Assembly: GCF_963169125.1 (NCBI RefSeq)
Contig: NC_084794.1
Location: forward strand, 109,716,358 to 109,780,357
Origin: Humulus lupulus
Lineage: Eukaryota > Streptophyta > Magnoliopsida > Rosales > Cannabaceae
Reading direction: 5' to 3'
DNA length: 64,000 nt
Position numbers and translations under genes: made by a program. Below are positions 46,894 to 57,519 of this stretch, piece by piece. Position 1 is the first letter of the stretch. Each line of letters begins with the position of its first letter. A model generated the notes under the pieces. It saw only the letters and a list, made by a program, of their open reading frames with translations. It was not told the DNA's origin and did no database searches.

Positions 46894-48172
46894 TAGAACT
46901 AGGAGGCACCCCCCTTCCTCGAGTACTCGCTTCTTCCTGGACTTTTGAGCATTCACCTTCCCCTGCCAATATTTGGAAATTTTTAGTTGTTGCAGTGGGA
47001 GTCGGTTCTGTTCTTGCAACTTTCCAACCATTCTAAACTTGCTTAAAGCCATCATCCTCCTTCTCTTCTTGTCCAGCTTGCACCTCCATAAGGTTGTCCC
47101 ATTATCTTTTTTCTTCTCCACCCAAATCTTCTTTGTACTTCTTTCTTCCTACACACGTCTATTGTATGACCCATCCTATTACAAGAACAATAATGTCTTG
47201 ATGTATTTCATTAGTAAATGAAATTTCATTAGGAAACTTTTGAAACAATTGTACTTCCACCATCACCCGAGGAAAATTCAGCCTATCCTTATTCTTGGTA
47301 ACTTCATCCACCATCAAAGGAGCCCCTAGCTGCCCAAAGATTTTGAATAAAGCTCGTTTCCCCCAATATTTCATATCCAATCCATTAAGCTGTATCCAAG
47401 TGGGAACCAAAGCCACATTTTCTTTCGAAAAATCTGTATATGCATCCCACGCCTTCATCACAATAGGCTTTTTATCAAAATACATGTAACCACCATTCAA
47501 GATTTCATCTCTAGTGGTTATAGCCTGAAATCTAACTATAAACACTCCATGAGACAAACCCCCCCCCCCCCCCCCCCCCCCACCTTATCAATGCCATTTT
47601 CCTAGCAAAACCTTCCAAATTCGCCTAGCAAAACCTTCAAAAACACTCAGAGGAGGATTCGCCCCTAGCACATAACACACTATGGCAGAATTCCAAAACA
47701 GTATTTCATCTTCAATATCATCCATATCAATCTTAACCATAGCCAAAGCTTTCACACCTTTAGATCTTGAATCCCCAAATTTCGAACTCAAATTTTGAAT
47801 AACATTGCTAGATCTCAGAATTGGGGGAAAAACTCAAGTACCTGATTTCACTTGCGATTCACATCACTTCGTAGCTTCGAGGTAGCTCGCAAACTCCATT
47901 CGAACCTCCTGCTCCTGCTGAACTCGCTTCCGTATAGCTCTCGACGTTAATGGAAGAACCTTCTCCTCTGTCGTAGAAAACTCTTCGTTATCCTCCAGAT
48001 CTGTTCCTTCATCAGCCAAGATTTCAAGGGCATTCACCCCCAAAACCTCATCAATAGACTTCGTCTTCTTCATATCAGACGAGGTTGGGCCTCTTTTCCT
48101 CATAGCCCTCACCACCGGCGAGATCTCCACCGTTTTCAGCCCCTTCCCCTGCTTCTTAGTTCCCTTTGCCAT
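46894..48172 (-). pseudogene. LINE ORF1 (DUF4283-type RNA-binding protein)
   Basis: It starts at MAKGTKKQGKGLKTVEIS (48172), with a basic, charged N-terminus. It continues at 47588-47791 (IVCYVLGANPPLSVFEGFAR) and 47159-47557 (GVFIVRFQAITTRDEILNGG, then FDKKPIVMKAWD and VPTWIQLNGLDMKYWG), which is the DUF4283 arrangement of plant LINE ORF1. A degenerate zinc-knuckle-like CNRMGHTIDVC lies near 47170. A run of 23 C (47559-47581) breaks the frame. Such proteins coat LINE RNA. Confidence 0.75.
47559..47581. repeat. Run of 23 C inside LINE ORF1
   Basis: 23 consecutive C on the plus strand, within coding sequence of ORF1 on the other strand. Other LINEs have ordinary codons here, so the run is an insertion or expansion, or an assembly artefact. 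Confidence 0.8.
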
Positions 48173-48230
48173 GGCACCAGCAAGAACGCTGAGAGAAAAC
48201 CTTAAGATCAGTCTTAACTATTAAATTTCA

Positions 48231-48604
48231 AGTTACACTAAATAAACTAAAAGATTATAAACACCATTGTACCTCATATATAATGCTAGCTCAGTCTGTT
48301 TGATCATTTCATAGTTGCAAAAGTTGAGGATATCATTTTTCCCTAATTGAGTAATAGTTTGGAATCCAAATTCCTTTTCTACAATTGGAATTTCTACCAC
48401 ACGGTCAGCTTTCCATTTATTAATAAACTTCACCAAACACTTCATCATTCTTGTCATAGGCACTTCTGTAGGCTCCTATGTCAATGCCTCTATTCTTTTC
48501 TTTGATTGTCTTGGTTGTTGAGTAGAGGGCGCAAGTGGCTCTTTCATTTGTTGATTAGTAAGGATCTAATGTTGCGGCCATCCATTTCGTACCCGACTGC
48601 TTGT
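48231..48604 (-). pseudogene. CACTA transposon gene fragment, upstream of Ulp1-like part
   Basis: 48233-48463 reads ADRVVEIPIVEKEFGFQTIT and GKNDILNFCNYEMIKQTELA on the minus strand, resembling the region of CACTA second genes that precedes the Ulp1-type peptidase. A donor-like GTACAATGG follows YMR, and the next exon is at 41142-41307. Upstream (to the right) it is cut by the Athila element and continues at 59407. Confidence 0.5.
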
Positions 48605-50427
48605 TGACAACTCTACAAAATAGAGTTATTTTACCACTTTTTATGTACTAATTGTAGCTTAATTCTTGAGTTTTTAATTGATTTATTAAGTTTTTAAGTA
48701 ATTTTGAATTTATTAGGTTTATTTTGATTTTATATATTTTGTGTATTTTTATAGTTATTTTGTTGTGAAATATTGTAGTTTAATTATTTAAATTTAATAT
48801 TGTTAAGTTAGAAGTTAAAAGATGCAATTTTGAACTTAAATGTTAAAAATAAATTAAGTTATAATTAATATTTTCAAAAAGAATTAATTTGATTTATTTT
48901 ATACTTAAAAATATTTGATTATGACTTAATTTATGTTTATTTTGCAGGAAATTGTTGTATTGTTGGTGCTTGAGAAGCAAAGAAAAATAAAGAAAAGAAT
49001 TTGGCAAAACTGAAGAGAAAGAGCTAAAAATGTCATTTTTGAAGCCCTTGCATCCATCACACCTGCCCAGGCCCAAGAAGCCCAGCCCACCGTGGGCCTG
49101 CCCTCATCTGCCAGCCCAAATCCTCTTCAGCAAGCATCCCGGCCGTGGGACTTCCATCATCCACCCGTGACCCCCCAGCTGATGCCTCCTTCAGCACCAA
49201 CCAAACCCCCAGCCATACACCACCATTCCTCTCCAATGCAGCTGTCCCTTCCTCACTCAGCCAACATGCCCAGGCCCAGCATCGAAGCCCATCATGGGCC
49301 TGCCTTCCCAGCCGGCTGGTCCCCTGCCACAGCCCACCTAGCCACTTTTCCTTGTTCCCTTGTCCCAAATACCCAAAAATGCCAACTTTTTACCCATTTT
49401 TCTACACATTTTCACCACAACATCATCATTACACCCTATAATTTACCTCTACATACCATATTTATTTTATTTAATTAATCTAATCAATTTAATTAATTTA
49501 TTTTAATAATCTCATTTTGGCTATAAATATGGAATTTCAAGACCATTTTTTGGTGCTTAATTTTTGGTTACCATCTTCTTTTCTCCCATTTTCTCTCTAC
49601 CATTCTCTCTTCCATTTTGAGTTTTTCAAGAGCATTTTGCAAGTATGTATGTCATTTATTTTGTAATTTCTACTCTAGTTATGTGCTTCTAATCTTTTTC
49701 ATAAGATTATTAAGATCATGATGAAGCAACTTGTAACTAGGTAATATTTATGTTGTATGTTGATTTCCCTTGTAATGCAACAAGTGTATGGATTTTTCTT
49801 CTTCATATATGTTTTTCATCTTTAATATCTCATATTTTGGATTGTTAGATAATATGCACTTTGTTCTTCATCTATGCTTAGAACAAAGATATTATGTTTT
49901 GCCTTATAAATAATGTTCATTGATTTATTTGTTATTTCATTAGATTGATTTACACAAAATGCTTTGAAATTATAATTTTGGAAAGTGAAGAAAAATTCTA
50001 TCTTTTTAGAAGTAATTTGTGCTTAAAATTATAAATCTATTTGGAAAATGATAGTTTGAATTATTTTAACTATCACTAAAACTTGGGAATCAATATACTA
50101 ATAAATATTACTAAACTTACATTTTGTGGATTCTAGTATCTTAATAATCTTTTCTTTTAACACTTACTTTCAAATCATTATTGATTTATTTTTATTCTCT
50201 TAAATAGCTTTATTTTTCAATCTTTTATTTTATGTTCATAATATTAAAACTCATCAATCTTTGGAGCTAGGTTTGAATTTATTACTTTTGATTTAAAATA
50301 GTTTTATTTTTTATTTTAGACAACTCCTTTGGGTTCGATCTCATGCTTACACGAACACTATATTCCATATACGATTTGTGCGCTTGCGAGTATAAATTTT
50401 TAAAACATACCTGTTTTGGGTCCATCA
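48605..50427 (+). repeat. 5' LTR of the Athila element
   Basis: It starts TGACAACTCTACAAAAT (TGATAACTC in the other LTR) and ends GGGTCCATCA. TATAAATA is at 49522-49529. It lacks about 53 bases present at 58800-58853 of the 3' LTR, which explains most of the length difference. Confidence 0.95.
49040..49340. repeat. GC-rich island inside the AT-rich Athila LTR
   Basis: About 300 bases of proline-codon-like CCCAGCCCA sequence upstream of the TATA box. It holds near-palindromes GCCCAC-C-GTGGGC (49085-49097) and GCCCAT-C-ATGGGC (49287-49299). The same island lies at 57960-58260. It creates open frames on both strands, which I do not take as genes. Confidence 0.75.
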
Positions 50428-50433
50428 AGTTTT

Positions 50434-50451
50434 TGGCGCCGTTGCGGGGGA
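50434..50451 (+). other. Primer-binding site of the Athila element
   Basis: TGGCGCCGTTGCGGGGGA, six bases after the LTR end. It is close to the Asp-tRNA complement typical of Athila; one base differs from the usual form. Confidence 0.85.
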
Positions 50452-50666
50452 GTTGCAAGATAAAAGAAACGAAAGTTATCTCAAGGTTAGTAAATTCTTC
50501 TACTAGTTATTTTAATTTTTTCTCTTACAAAAAAAAGAAAAAAAAATTATATATACAAAAATATAAAAATAAATCTATAAAAACTAAAAAAAAAAAAAAA
50601 AAAATGAGACGGTTCTACCACCCATAAAAAAACTTACTTATATATTTATATTTATTGTTTTTTTTT

Positions 50667-51010
50667 AGTTGATGGCACTTGTGCCTCCTATATATCTTTT
50701 TATTTTTTTTAGTCGATGGCACTTGTGCCTCCTAATTTTGTTATAATTTTGTTGTAATTTTTATTTCTTGTATTTCTTTGTTAGTTGACGGCACTTGTGC
50801 CTCCTAACATTTGTTGTAATTTTCTTTATTTATCTTATTGTAATTTTTATTTTATTTAATTTCCACAAATTACTAGTTGATGGCAATTTTGCCTCCTAGC
50901 TAGTTGATGGCAATTTTGCCTCTTAGTCTTTTATCTTATGTTTTAGTTGATGGCACTTGTGCCTCCTAATTTTTACCTTAATTTTTTTATGATTAATGGC
51001 ATGCTATGCC
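50667..51010 (+). repeat. Seven-copy hairpin array in the Athila leader
   Basis: Copies of AGTTGATGGCACTTGTGCCTCC lie between the primer site and gag. Hairpin cores are at 50674-50685, 50718-50729, 50790-50801, 50882-50893, 50909-50920, 50952-50963 and 50998-51010. Four have the stem GGCAC/GTGCC, two GGCAA/TTGCC and one GGCAT/ATGCC, so the fifth pair changes while pairing is kept. All are followed by TC or TCC. The spacing is irregular (about 27-92 bases) and the spacers are T-rich. The position fits a packaging, dimerisation or translation-control RNA element; this is inference. Confidence 0.8.
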
Positions 51011-51399
51011 TCCCTACTCTTGCCTAAATTTTAGTCTTATTTAATTTTTGCCTTATTTTTCTTTGTCTTTTATAATATTTTAGTGTAATATTGTGAAAAA
51101 TACTTGAAAAAAAAAAAAAGAAACCTAAATCTTGTCCTTTCACCATAAGCAATTTTTGCTTAAAGGAAATTTGAACAAACTTCCCAATCTGCCTCTACTA
51201 ATTAACCTCGAGGAGTTGTTAGTAGTGCGCGATTAAGTGGAATCAATTAGGCCTGGGGACAAGTAAACCATAAGAATTATTTTGTTGTGAAATCTCTAAA
51301 AATTACAAGTATGCTCTGTGGTTGCGGTTTTAACTGATCTTCCACATAAGAAAATTGTTTGTTTGAGATTATATTTGCTGTTTTATTTGTTAAAATTGT

Positions 51400-52083
51400 A
51401 TGCATCATTGGAAACGTGACTCTAAAAAGCGATTAGTAAAAGGACGTTTATCTTTGTTTAAAATTGAAAGTGTTAGTAAAAATTTGAGCATCATGGAACC
51501 TATTGCTAATCCTGTTGATGAAAATGTTGTGCCTGAAAAAACTTTGCTTGAATATTTTGCACCTATTTCATCTAATGCTCCTTCATGCATTGTTTTACCT
51601 ACAACTTCTGCTACTCATTTTGAGCTTAAACCAACAATCATTCAATTGTTGCCATATTTTTATGGGTTAGATAGAGATGATCCTTACATGCATATCAAAT
51701 ATTTCTTAGAAATTTGCTCAACATTTAAATTTCAAAAAAATTCTGATGAGTCGGTCAAACTAAGATTGTTTCCTTTTTCATTAAAAAAAAAATCAAAAGC
51801 TTGGTTAAATTCCCTTCCCACAGGGTCTATAACTACATGGGATCAATTTTATAATAAATTCTTGCTGAAATTTTTTCCTATGTCTAAAACTGATAGTCTA
51901 AGGAGAGAAATCTCTGAGTTTTTTCAAAAAGATAATGAAGAGTTTTATGAATGTTGGAAAAGATTTAAAGATTTATTATTAAAATGTCCTCATCATGGTT
52001 TTGAAAAATGGAGACTTGTAAAATATTTTTATGATGGTTTGACTCCCTCTAATCGTCAAATGATTAAATCTATGCATACTTGA
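51400..52083 (+). pseudogene. gag: Athila Gag, N-terminal part, ends at an in-frame stop
   Basis: The frame starts at an ATG at 51400; a second candidate start is MEPIANPVDENV at residue 32. Gag forms the particle that packages the RNA. The retrotransposon Gag core spans about residues 75-215: LLPYFYGLDRDDPYMHIKYF, KLRLFPFSLKKKSKAWLNSL, TTWDQFYNKFLLKFFP and DNEEFYECWKRFKDLL. A TGA at 52081-52083 interrupts it, and the same frame stays open after the stop (AWDALEDLSVNSQQW), so the truncation is by a point change rather than a true end. Confidence 0.85.
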
Positions 52084-53994
52084 AAATTTTTAAAATTTCA
52101 AGGACAAGAGGCGTGGGACGCCCTTGAAGATTTATCTGTCAATTCGCAACAATGGAATTATTTTGATCCTAGGTCTAGGTCAACTAATTCACCAAAAAGA
52201 GGAGGAAGGTATGAAGTAAAAGAAGAATTAGACTTAAGAACATCCTTAGACAAATTAGTGAGAAAAGTAGAAGCTTTAGCCATAAGCCAAACTATAAACT
52301 CTCCAATACAACCAAGAAAAGATGTTTGTTCTATATGTTCTAGTCCGTGCCATAATGCCCAATCATGTCCTTCCTACCAAGAAGCCTTTTCTGAGGAGGC
52401 CAATGCACTTCATGCTTATGGGAAACCAAATGATAGCCCATTTTCATCCACCTACAATCCAAATTGGAGAAACCATCCGAACTTTTCATGGAGACAAAAC
52501 CAACCCCAAATGAATCAAGGGCACCAATACAACACACAAAACCAAGCTCATGCCCCACAAAATCAACCATATCCGCAACAAAGAAAATCTTCCTTAGAAG
52601 ATACTTTACAACAATTTATGCAATCCACTCAACAAATCCAACAAAATCAGTCTCAATCAATTACCAAACTCGAGACACAAGTAGGACAACTCGCCATTAC
52701 TTTAGCTAATAGAGAAAAAGGAACATTCCCTAGTCAACCTATCCCTAATCCAAAAGGTCAATATGAGATAGGAAAGTCTAGTCATAATGGAGAAGTCAAA
52801 TCAATTTCAACTCTTAGGTCCGGAAAGAACATTGTCAAACCCGATTACATACCCAAGGTTGAAAATGAAAAAGAAAAAGAAAAGAGTCAGCCTTCTAATT
52901 CAAATGCCAATGACTTTTCAAACAAGGAAACTCCAATCCATCCTTTCATTCCAAAAGCTCCATTCCTACAAAGATTACTTCCAATTAAAAAAGGAGGCCA
53001 ATATAATGACATCTTAGAAGTTTTTAAACAAGTTAGTATCAATATCCCTTTCTTAGATGCCATTAAACGAATTCCTGCTCACTCTAAATTTTTAAAGGAT
53101 CTTTGTACTATTAAAAGAAACACTAATGTTCCTAAAAAGGCGTTTTTAACTGAACAAGCTAGTTCCATTATTCAATATAAGAGTCTTGTTAAATATAAAG
53201 ATCTTGGGTGTCCCACAATTTCATGCATTATTGGTGATCATTTTATTAACAAAGCTTTACTTGATTTAGGTGCTAGTGTGAATTTATTGTCTTATTCTGT
53301 TTATAAGCAACTTGGTCTTGGTGAGCTAAAACCTACCTCTATAACTCTTCAATTAGCCGATCGTTCTGTGAAAATTCCTAGAGGCATTATAGAGGATGTT
53401 TTGATAAAATTTGATAAATTTTATTTTCCTGTTGACTTCATTGTTCTTGATACTCAACCTGTGGAAAATATGCATGCTCAAATTCCTATCAATTTAGGTA
53501 GACCATTCTTAGCTACATCTAATGCAATAATAAATTGTCGTAATGGTGTTTTGAAATTATCTTTTGGAAATATGACTGTTGAATTGAATGTTTTTAATGT
53601 TGCTAAATCTGTTGAGTGTGAGGAAATGCATGAAGTTAACATGATAGATAGTATATGTGAACATGATGGAAATGACTTACATGACTTTTGTGAAAAATAC
53701 TTTGGTATGAACTTGCATGTTGATGACTCTAATGATGATGTGAATTCTTTGCTAGAGTCTATACCCTTAAATGAAACCAAAAATGAGCCTTTTTCACCCT
53801 TAGATCATGTTCAATCAATGTCTGAGTCTCCAAAGTTAGACCTTAGACCTTTACCAGAAAATTTAAAATATGCTTTTCTAGGAGAATCTGAAACCTTACC
53901 TGTTATCATAGCATCTGCTTTAGATAAAGAACAAGAAGATAAATTGTTAGATGTCCTTAGAAAACATAAAGAAGTCATAGGTTGGACCATTTGA
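52084..53994 (+). pseudogene. gag-pro: Athila Gag C-terminus and aspartic protease
   Basis: Same frame as the preceding segment, open for 636 codons. A canonical CX2CX4HX4C zinc knuckle (CSICSSPCHNAQSC) lies near 52330-52370, then a Gln/Asn-rich stretch (52460-52720). The protease has ALLDLGASVNLLSYSVYKQL with the active Asp at about 53263, in the D-L-G-A form usual for Athila, and later INLGRPFLATSNAI. An in-frame TGA at 53992-53994 ends it just before reverse transcriptase. The protease domain itself looks complete. Confidence 0.85.
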
Positions 53995-54744
53995 GACATT
54001 AAAGGAATTAGCCCATCCATATGTATGCATAGAATCCATCTAGAAGAGAATGCTAAAACCTCTTGGGAATGTCAAAGAAGGTTAAATCCAAATATGAAAG
54101 AAGTAGTTAGAGAAGAGGTCATAAAATTGTTAGACGTAGGTATCATTTACCCTATTTCTAATAGTCAATGGGTTAGTCCAGTTCAAGTTGTGCCTAAGAA
54201 GTCTGGGATCACAGTTGTTGAAAATGAGAAAAATGAATTAATCCCTACTAGAGTACAAACAGGGTGGAGAGTGTGCATATACTATAGAAAGCTGAATAAT
54301 GTTACTAGAAAAGACCATTTTCCATTACCTTTTATTGATCAAATGCTTGAACAATTAGCTGGTCATGCATATTATTGCTTTCTTGATGGGTATTCGGGAT
54401 ATAACCAAATCTCCATTGCCCTAGAAGATCAAGAAAAGACTACATTTACATGCCCTTTTGGGACTTTTGCCTATCGTCGCATGCCTTTTGGATTATGTAA
54501 TGCACCTGCGACTTTTCAAAGGTGTATGATTTCTATTTTTTCTGACATGGTTGAAAGATTTCTTGAAGTGTTTGTGGATGATTTTTCTGTGTTTGGTTTC
54601 TCTTTTGATGAATGTTTGCACCATCTTTCACTTGTTTTAATTCGTTGCAAAGAGAAAAACCTTGAGCTTAACTGGGAAAAATGTCATTTTATGGTTAAAA
54701 AAGGAATTGTTTTAGGTCATGTAATCTCATCTGAGGGAATATAA
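53995..54744 (+). pseudogene. rt: Athila reverse transcriptase
   Basis: Begins in frame after the TGA (DIKGISPSICMHRI). The palm and finger motifs are well kept: VIKLLDVGIIYPISNSQWVS, VCIYYRKLNNVTRKDHFPLP, CFLDGYSGYNQI (catalytic Asp), MPFGLCNAPATFQRCM and the active box VFVDDFSVFG (Asp pair at 54577-54582). The in-frame TAA at 54742-54744 interrupts the frame in the ISSEGI region before the connection domain. Confidence 0.9.
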
Positions 54745-55584
54745 GTTGATAAAGCAAAAGTTGATCTTATTTCAAAACTTCCCCCACCTAAAACTGTGAA
54801 AGAAATTAGATCATTCTTAGGTCATGCTGGTTTTTATAGAAGATTTATAAAAGACTTTAGCAAAATTTCTCAGCCTTTATGTCATTTACTTGGAAAAGAA
54901 AATGCTTTTGTCTTTAATAATGATTGCCAAGTTTCCTTTGAAAAATTAAAAAATTTGTTGACTACTGCACCCATTATTCGACCTCCTGATTGGAAAATAC
55001 CTTTTGAAATAATGTGTGATGCTTCTGATTATGCTATAGGTGTTGTCTTAGGACAAAGACTTGAAAAAATACCTCATGTAATTTACTATGCTAGCAAAAC
55101 TTTAAATGATGCTCAATTAAATTATTCCACAACCGAGAAAGAATTGCTTGCTGTTGTTTTTGCATTGGAGAAATTTAGGTCTTATCTGTTAGGATCTAAA
55201 ATTATTGTATACTCTGATCATGCTGCATTAAAATATCTCTTATCAAAAAAAGATGCTAAGTCTCGTTTGATCCGTTGGATCCTGCTTTTACAAGAATTTG
55301 ACTTAGAAATACGTGATAAAAAGGGATCTGAAAATGTTGTTGCTAATCATTTATCTAGACTAGTTGTTGAAACTATACATGATTCCACTTCTATCACTGA
55401 AACTTTTCCTGATGAACAATTGATGCATGTTTCTTCCTTGCCTTGGTATGCTGATATTATTAATTATTTGGTCACTAAAGAAATACCATCTAATTGGTCT
55501 AAGCATGATAAATCTAAATTTTATTCTGAGGTGAAAATTTTTATTTGGGATGATCCTTACTTGTTTAAATACTGCCCTGATTAA
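54745..55584 (+). pseudogene. rh: Athila RT connection and RNase H
   Basis: Same frame, open for 279 codons. It opens with the connection ([20 protein letters not shown]) and runs into RNase [34 protein letters not shown] and [12 protein letters not shown] give the first three acidic residues. The fourth, normally the Asp of a VADHLSRL motif, reads VANHLSRL here, a single G-to-A change that should impair activity. It ends at a TAA (55582-55584). Confidence 0.9.
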
Positions 55585-56304
55585 ATAATTAGAAGATGAA
55601 TTCCAAATTGTGACCAATCTAAAATCATATCTTTTTGTCACGATCATGCATGTGGAGGACATTTTAGTGGTAAGAAAACAGCTGCTAAAGTTTTACAATG
55701 TGGTTTTTATTGGCCTACTATCTTTCATGATACACATGTTTATTGTAAAGCTTGTGAACATTGCCAAAAGTTAGGAAGTTTAACTAAAAGAAACATGATG
55801 CCTTTAAATCCTATTCTTATTATTGACATATTTGATGTTTGGGGCATTGATTTTATGGGACCTTTTCCTAACTCTTTTGGTAATCTTTATATTCTTGTTG
55901 GAGTTGATTATGTGTCAAAATGGGTTGAAGCTATTGCATGCCACACTAATGACCACAAAGTTGTGCTTCGGTTTTTGAAAGAAAATATATTTTTCTGTTT
56001 TGGTTCACCACGTGCTATTATTAGTGATAACAGTACACACTTTTGTAATAAGCCATTTGAACATTTGATGAAACAATATGGCATTACACATAAAGTCTCA
56101 ACACCATATCACCCACAAACTAGTGGTCAAGTTGAAGTGTCTAATAGGGAAGTTATGCACATTTTAGAAAAAACTGTGAATCCAACTAGGAAAGATTGGT
56201 CCTTTCACTTATGCATTATGGGTGTATCGTACCGCGTACAAAACACCCATTGGCATGTCACCCTACAGACTTGTGTATGGGAAGACGTGCCATTTACCTG
56301 TTGA
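55585..56304 (+). pseudogene. int: Athila integrase, zinc-binding and catalytic core
   Basis: Same frame. The HHCC zinc-binding region is [16 protein letters not shown] with [11 protein letters not shown] (55636-55775). The DDE core is complete in outline: [25 protein letters not shown] (usual SDGGTHF with changes after the Asp) and [15 protein letters not shown] frameshift near 56220 moves the continuation to another frame. Integrase would insert the DNA copy into the genome. Confidence 0.85.
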
Positions 56305-56734
56305 GTTAGAACATAGAGCATTTTGGGCAATTAAGCAGTTAAACTTTTCTTTAGACAAGGCAGGTGAGAAACTAAAGCTTCAACTAAATGAACTAGAAGA
56401 AATTAGGAATGATGCATATGACTATTCAAAAAAGATTAAGGGTCGCATGAAATTTTACCATGACAAAAATATTTTGAGAAAAGATTTTTCTCCAGGTCAG
56501 AAAGTCCTTTTATACAACTCTCGTTTGCATTTATTCCCGGGAAAGTTATGCTCTAGGTGGTCCGGTCCTTACATTGTTCGTATTATTATTCCATATGGAG
56601 CTATTGAAATTGAAAATCCTAAAAATGGTGATATATTTAAAGTTAATGGACAAAAATTAATACCATTTTTAGAATTGAAAACCGATGAAGTGGATGAGAT
56701 CCTCCTTGAGGACCCTGTTTACAATGCTCTTTGA
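56222..56734 (+). pseudogene. int: Athila integrase C-terminal domain
   Basis: Continues the integrase one frame over: [20 protein letters not shown], then [40 protein letters not shown] and [10 protein letters not shown] (GPY/F-type module). It ends in an acidic tail at the TGA 56732-56734. It overlaps the previous frame by about 80 bases, which brackets the frameshift. Confidence 0.85.
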
Positions 56735-57506
56735 TTCCTATTTGATCTTGATAACTTGTGTTTTATTTGTTTTGTTTGTTTTATGTGTGATTTAATTTTT
56801 GTTTGTTGTATCTTTTACTCTCTTCACGATGCACAATATCGAGGTACGACCATTCTAAACTCTAAACTCCTTTCAATTTTAATTTATATTTATATTTTGA
56901 CACATTGAGGACAATGCTTAAATTAAGTTTGGGGGTATTGAGTTTATATGGTTATTTTTAGCAAGGAGAGTATGATTTATTGTTTTTTTTTTGTTTTGAG
57001 TTATTTTTAATTTTTATGTTTTGTGTTAATTTTTGTGTTTTATTTATGTTTGTTTGAAAAAAAAAATTATATATTTATATATATGTTGTTGTTTTGTTAA
57101 TTTTTTTAATTTGTTCATTTTCATAAAAATTCAAAAAAAAATTGGTGATATTTTTCATTTTCAAAGATAAAAATCTTGATTGAGTTTGAGTTTAGTTCTC
57201 TTAAAAATATGAATAATTCTTAAGTTTTGTTTTTAATTATAGGGTCAATTTTGCTTGTAACAAAAATTACAATTTTCATAATAAGAACACTTTTATTTCC
57301 TATATGTTTAACTAAAAAATAATTTTAATGAAAACATATTTTTAAAGCAAAATTGACAATTTAATTAATTACATAAGCTTAATTTTTATTCATACAATTG
57401 TTTAGAATTATTTTCATCGTGCAATTTTTGAGAAAATCCTTTCTTGATCACCAATAAAAAAATGAATGTTTTAATTTTTATTTTTCTTGAGGACTTGCAA
57501 AACTTT
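56735..57506 (+). other. 3' non-coding region of the Athila element
   Basis: AT-rich, no env-like gene. A second polypurine-like AAGTTTGGGGGTATTG lies at 56926-56941. Confidence 0.7.
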
Positions 57507-57519
57507 AAGTTTGGGGGTG
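57507..57519 (+). other. Polypurine tract of the Athila element
   Basis: AAGTTTGGGGGTG abuts the 3' LTR start TGATAACTC at 57520. Confidence 0.85.

Larger units (their letters stand above)
41321..48217 (-). mobile_element. Full-length L1-type LINE with a nested solo LTR
   Basis: It is flanked by a 13-bp target duplication with one mismatch: CTATTGAATTTCA (41308-41320) and CTATTAAATTTCA (48218-48230). The left duplication is followed by eight T, the A-tail on the minus strand, so the 3' end is at left. ORF1 and ORF2 are recognisable on the minus strand. Without the nested LTR the LINE is about 4.7 kb. It sits in what looks like an intron of the CACTA gene. Confidence 0.85.

Noticed and set aside
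49057..49478. Pro-rich frame of 128 codons (and an antisense frame of 103)
   Set aside because: Produced by the GC-rich island in the Athila LTR; both strands are open and the frame is not kept the same way in the other LTR (58008-58396).
50667..51010. The hairpin array as a CRISPR array
   Set aside because: Plant retrotransposon leader; repeats are degenerate, spacers irregular and T-rich, and no cas-like genes are present.
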